Shown here piece by piece: positions 59,925-64,000 of a stretch of 64,000 nt of DNA. The stretch is from Sambucus nigra. Taxonomy: Eukaryota; Streptophyta; Magnoliopsida; Dipsacales; Adoxaceae. Made by a program: the position numbers and the translations under genes. The DNA is taken from positions 250,112,187-250,176,186 of the forward strand of contig OX422214.1 in NCBI GenBank assembly GCA_949130495.1. The letters run 5' to 3'. How positions within the stretch are numbered: position 1 is the stretch's first letter; the number at the start of each line of letters is the position of its first letter. Under the pieces are notes generated by a model. It saw only the letters and a program-made list of their open reading frames with translations. It did not search any database and had not been told where the DNA came from.

Positions 59925-62093
59925 TGTAGACACCACATTCTATCCCCCCCCCCCCCTCTTAAGTCCCTTCTTAGGTCCCTAGAACCACCTCATTCATTAC
60001 AAACCCTAGATCATACTATGAGTACCGATCTAGAGGCCATCGGGCGCTCATGGGCTTCATTTGACTACGATCAACTCCATTGTCAGAGCGAAAGCTCAAA
60101 AAATCTTCGAAGTTCTCTAAATCCTTTCCAATGGTTCGTCTCGTGCGCGAATTGGCATAACGGTTTGGATGAACGAACCATTTTAATACCAAAATTGATC
60201 TGAACACCACTGGGGGCTCCCGGGTCCCGATTTGACCCCACTCAACTTCACCGTCAGAACGAAAGGTCAATGGATCTTCAAATGGAATTGAAACCTCTTT
60301 CCAACGGTTCACCCCGGGCACTAAATGGCATAACGGTTCGGATGAACGATCCATTTTCCCGTAAAAAACTGATCCGGAGGACACCGAAATACCCGTTACA
60401 ACGGTCTACCTCGTGCGTAAATCAACCTTACGATACGGACGAACGATTCGTTTTACTCCAAAAGGTCACCGGGCACTTTCAAGCCCCATTTGAGCAAAGT
60501 CAACTCTTCGATCAAGTGAATCTCTTTGCAACTTTGAAGAAACTCGCAAAAAATTTTGAGAAGTTCACCCCGGGTGCAATTTGGACTTACAGTTCGGACG
60601 AACGTTCCATCGTTATCCGACGATCTTCTGTCTAAAGGACCGACGGGAGCTTTTGAGCCCTGTTTGACCCAAATTCAACTCCCTAACCCAAGAGAGACCC
60701 AAGTATTCTCAAAAGTATCTGAATTACCTTTCTAACGATATGCCTCATGCACGATTTGGACTTACGGATTGTGTTTTACGATTATTTTTTCGAAAAATCT
60801 GCACGAGAATGCCAATTGGCAGGTCCATTTCCCTTCCTATCGGTAATGTGTCTAGGGTTATCTGCTGATAGGTAGGGCAAGGACTATGTCTATTGGTAGT
60901 CTCCCTACTCTATATAAGGAGAGCATGAGCTCAGTTCGAAAAGGGACCTCAGATTCATCAATATCAGTGATCTCAACGACATTCTTCTGCAATCAGCAAA
61001 GTTTCCTTGTGTGAAATTCTTCTCCACCTTTCATTACCATCATTCTTCTACCCAATTTAGCAAAAATATCCTTCTATCTCATCCTACATTCATCCCAAAT
61101 TTCAAGGAAGCTCATCAAGGATCAAGTTCAAGATTCAAGTTCCCAAAGAAGGTCCAAACATCCCTTTCTCTTTAAATTTCTTTATTTTCTCATTAGTTAT
61201 ATAAATTTTCAAATTAGCTTTTACTTTAGATCGTACACATTAATACCTAATCCTTTATTAGTTATATTGAACATAATTTATTTTCTACAAAAAAATTAAA
61301 ACAAAGAAAAAGTGGGTTACACCCATAAATTCGAACATGATTCTTCATCACATTTTCTTAAAACTAAAAATATCTTTTGTGCACGCACACATATAACAAA
61401 CTCCCTTTTATGGGATAAACCCCACCCTTGTGACGCATGCGAACTACATGGACTTTAATGTCTTTATATGCTACATAGGCGTTTCGGTCTAAAACCCGAG
61501 ACTTAAGTCCTATTTTCATATTTTTGTTTTTTTCCTATTTTATCCATATATTATTCATATATATCATACTTGTGATTCATACTTGCATCTTATCAAACAT
61601 ATATTATCATTTCATCATAATGATTAATATCTCGATAAGCGCACACATCATATTTTTTTACTTATTATTTTAGGAACATTCCTACGGATGATCTCACTCT
61701 ATCTCTTCCATGATGCGAGTCGAGCGATTTCGATCTTCACTTATATATACACGCACACACACTTAAGGAGAAATTAAGAAAAATAGTAACACAAGTCCAT
61801 GAGAGACCGAAAGGGCGGGATGGGTGCCTAACACCTTCCCATTCCATAACTTAACCTCCAAACCTTTGAACTATTGGTTTTGAAAGCATCAGTTTGTCTT
61901 TGATGCCGCTCTCTCGAGGCGGAGATATGGTTCTTTTGCCTGTTTTGTGCAAAATAGGTTGACGACTCTCTCTTTACATCACCCCAAAATCGACGACGTA
62001 GCGAGGGGCGAGGGGCCTCTATCTCTCCTTCTTTATCCTCTTCCCGAAAGCGCCCGAGGAGAAAAGAAGGGGGAAGATATTAAGATGTCCACA
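59925..62093 (+). mobile_element. 5' LTR of Tat/Ogre-like element C
   Basis: A 2169-bp LTR from TGTAGACACCACATTC to GATGTCCACA, inserted into the chromovirus LTR. TATATAAGG is at 60911-60919. A C14 run lies at 59944-59957. The U3 repeat units (GGTT-GGATGAACGA-CCATTT at about 60164, 60333, 60432, 60591) show one shortened unit compared with A. The predicted target duplication is TAATG (59920-59924); its partner is outside the window. Confidence 0.83.
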
Positions 62094-62094
62094 G

Positions 62095-62112
62095 TGGCGA
62101 CTCTGCTGGGGA
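62095..62112 (+). other. Primer-binding site of element C
   Basis: TGGCGACTCTGCTGGGGA, one base after the LTR end, matches the site of element A at 16 of 18 positions. Confidence 0.68.
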
Positions 62113-64000
62113 TTTGACTTAAGAGGTCTAGACTTTGTTTGTATGGGTGTTATCGTTTTTTGATTGTGTGTATGCACCTATCTATATGTTCCCTTTTCTC
62201 CTATATTGTTTCTTGTATATAGCTATCTCATGTTTATGTCACCTCTCACTCACTTTTCAATTCACACACTTGTAAATACTCTCCATGTACACCTTATACT
62301 AATTACACTTGTATATAAGTTTACTTATATCCGCATGTTTTACACACCACTTAGAATATCCATGCTTTGGTGTTACTAGAACACACCTCCACTTATCACA
62401 CTTGCATATATCCATGCTCACTTATACTTAGCAGACACCACTGGTAGTTTATCCATGCTTATATTCACTACCACACACTCACTTATAGATATTCATACAT
62501 CAGTCACTCTCACGTACCCATGCTTAGTGTAATCTGCATGCTCATTGCTAGATTTACTTTTCATGATACTTGTACACTCTTCTCTATTAGTATAGTACTC
62601 ATCATGACAAATAAAATACTCTCTCCATAATATACTAATCAAGATTAAGGAATATCGTGCGTGATATCGATTCAAATAAAATCATAAATTCCCATTTTAA
62701 ACTTATTTAACTCGAGTCAATTTTAAACCAAATTAAAACAACCCCTAAACATGCAACTGCGTGTGTGTGTGTGAGTTAAACCATCACAAATAAAATTGCT
62801 AACTCACAGATTTCAAGAAAAAAAAACTTTCGGGTAAAACCTTTTATCTCACTATAATACTTACAATGATTACAATAAATTCTGCAACGATCACTCCTCG
62901 AAATAATCATATAAACATGCAGTCTAGAGTCACCAAGAACATCAACTCCAATTCATCCTAGGAATACCCACGAGTACTCCCTACTGACACTCAGTCTTTG
63001 TCAGCACAATACTCCCCTCAAGAGCACCTAGATCAGTAGTAGAGATCTTCTTTACAAGAGAAACTTCAAAAAAGATGTTTTCTTGGGTTCCAAAATAATT
63101 CACACAGAGTAATTGGGATTTTGTGAATTGAAAACAAAAGGGATTAAAGCCCTAAAAGTGAGAAGACAAAGTATTCTGCCAAAGAAGTTTTGTCTATTGA
63201 AAATTTGTAGGTCTTCTTGTCAAAAACGAAGTTGGGTAAACCAATTTATAGAAAATCTAAGGCGACAGCTCGCTCGAATGAAAAAACAACGTAGCTCGAA
63301 AGAGACACGTGTCATTTGAACGACACTTTGTGCAATAGGGGATGTCATTTGAATGACCCCTATATATCGCTCGAACGAGTGAAGCGAAGTATTATACTTT
63401 GATAAGGTCCGTCTCAACACTTAGAAAATATTTTTTGACAAAAAACTCCGCTCTAACATTTAGAAAAAAAATTCATAAAAGATATCCTAATATTTTAAGT
63501 GAGCCATTAAGGACTTAAAACACAACCTTACCAAAGTTAAACTTGCGAAGGTTTGAATGTTGAAGAAAACTTGATATTTGGATCCTTCTTGCTGCATATG
63601 AGATCTTGAACATTCTTCGATGATTGTAGCGGTATACGACATACTCTAACGATAATCGACAATGTAAAATAATGTCCTTACAAAGATTCATGCATTTCAC
63701 ACATAACATCCCCAAGAGCATTGCTATATTGACCTAAAATTATCCCGTACTAGGGGGTCACTTTGTGATGGGAATTGGTCCGGTAGGTCACAGTTAGCCT
63801 AAGCAATATGACTCTCACCTTCCATTGGCCAAGTACCTTCGATGTAGATCGAACGATTTCCCTCGCATCCTACCGCTTGAACGAAATCATGACGGGAGGT
63901 GTATAGCAGGGAACTCATTCAGTGCGTCGAGTATATCGAATTTTCTCTCACACGTATTGTCCCCACGAGGTATATAATGGGGCAATTCACATACACTAAG
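62113..64000 (+). mobile_element. 5' leader of element C (gag lies beyond the window)
   Basis: Collinear with the leader of A (2322 down to 1441 on the other strand), rich in CACTCAC/TATATCCATGCTT-type blocks. It is interrupted at 62647-63682 by DNA absent from A. 63690-64000 resumes the match (CCCGTACTAGGGGGTCAC at 63745; CCTTCCATTGGCCAA at 63819). Confidence 0.72.
62647..63682. mobile_element. About 1-kb insertion within element C, unidentified
   Basis: Absent at the equivalent place of A, which reads straight through (ACTAATAAAGAATCATGCAT on the other strand). It is flanked by AAGATT at 62641-62646 and 63683-63688. The ends are weakly inverted (AAGGAATAT at the left; AAGGACATTAT read from the right, after TGTA). 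Inside are a (GT)n run, a TTCTTCTTT-rich part and no protein domain. It could be a non-autonomous DNA element or a solo LTR of another family. Confidence 0.6.

Noticed and set aside
60016..60384. 122-codon minus-strand frame and overlapping plus-strand frames of 93-121 codons at 59922-60635
   Set aside because: They lie wholly in the U3 repeats of LTR C, and the equivalent regions of LTRs A and B have broken frames.

Overview
The window is a stretch of a flowering-plant nuclear genome, most likely a eudicot. The reasons are AT-rich non-coding DNA, abundant plant LTR retrotransposons (a Ty3/gypsy chromovirus with a chromodomain and a Tat/Ogre-like family), CACTA, Helitron, hAT and fold-back elements, and broken pieces of plant genes (OSCA-type channel, acyl lipase, extensin) with plant-style introns. 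I see no intact cellular protein-coding gene, rRNA, tRNA or CRISPR array. Nearly all long open frames lie in repeats or in decayed transposon proteins.

Layout. 1-4565: left-pointing (minus strand) Tat/Ogre-like retrotransposon 'A', with decayed gag, leader, primer-binding site and complete 2.2-kb 5' LTR; the rest lies outside the window. 4666-7006: solo LTR with a perfect 5-bp target duplication. 7.0-16.3 kb: AT-rich DNA with microsatellites and one weak copia remnant. 16302-17472: small Helitron carrying one intact exon of an acyl lipase. 17.5-20.4 kb: OSCA/CSC1-like pseudogene, only the first coding exon with its leader intron. 20.4-25.9 kb: non-coding DNA, a second Helitron 3' end and a compound microsatellite. 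25887-28981: second solo LTR with a perfect target duplication. 29-32 kb: nothing recognisable, then a weak transposon-protein remnant and a fold-back MITE.

32.56-59.92 kb is one nested structure. Its base is a tandem chromovirus (Tekay/Del-like): LTR remnant (32564), internal DNA ending in a polypurine tract, a complete shared LTR (45083-47996), a primer-binding site and gag/pol, then a third, truncated LTR (58441-59924). The first unit is split by a solo-type LTR (33611-44611), which is itself split by a 9.1-kb CACTA transposon (33947-43050, TAA target duplication). That CACTA carries a hAT MITE, an extensin-like exon, a LINE fragment and a 168-bp tandem repeat. The second unit is split inside its protease region by about 5.8 kb of DNA containing Tat-like LTR 'B', a 48-bp tandem repeat and a decayed antisense plant-mobile-domain ORF. 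The third LTR is cut by Tat-like element 'C' (plus strand, 59925 to the window end). C in turn carries a roughly 1-kb insertion that A lacks.

The parts do not form a pathway. The value of the window is its readable insertion history, several exact element boundaries with target duplications, captured gene exons inside DNA transposons, and a perfect 73-nt hairpin. All assignments were made by eye from motifs; no database search was run.
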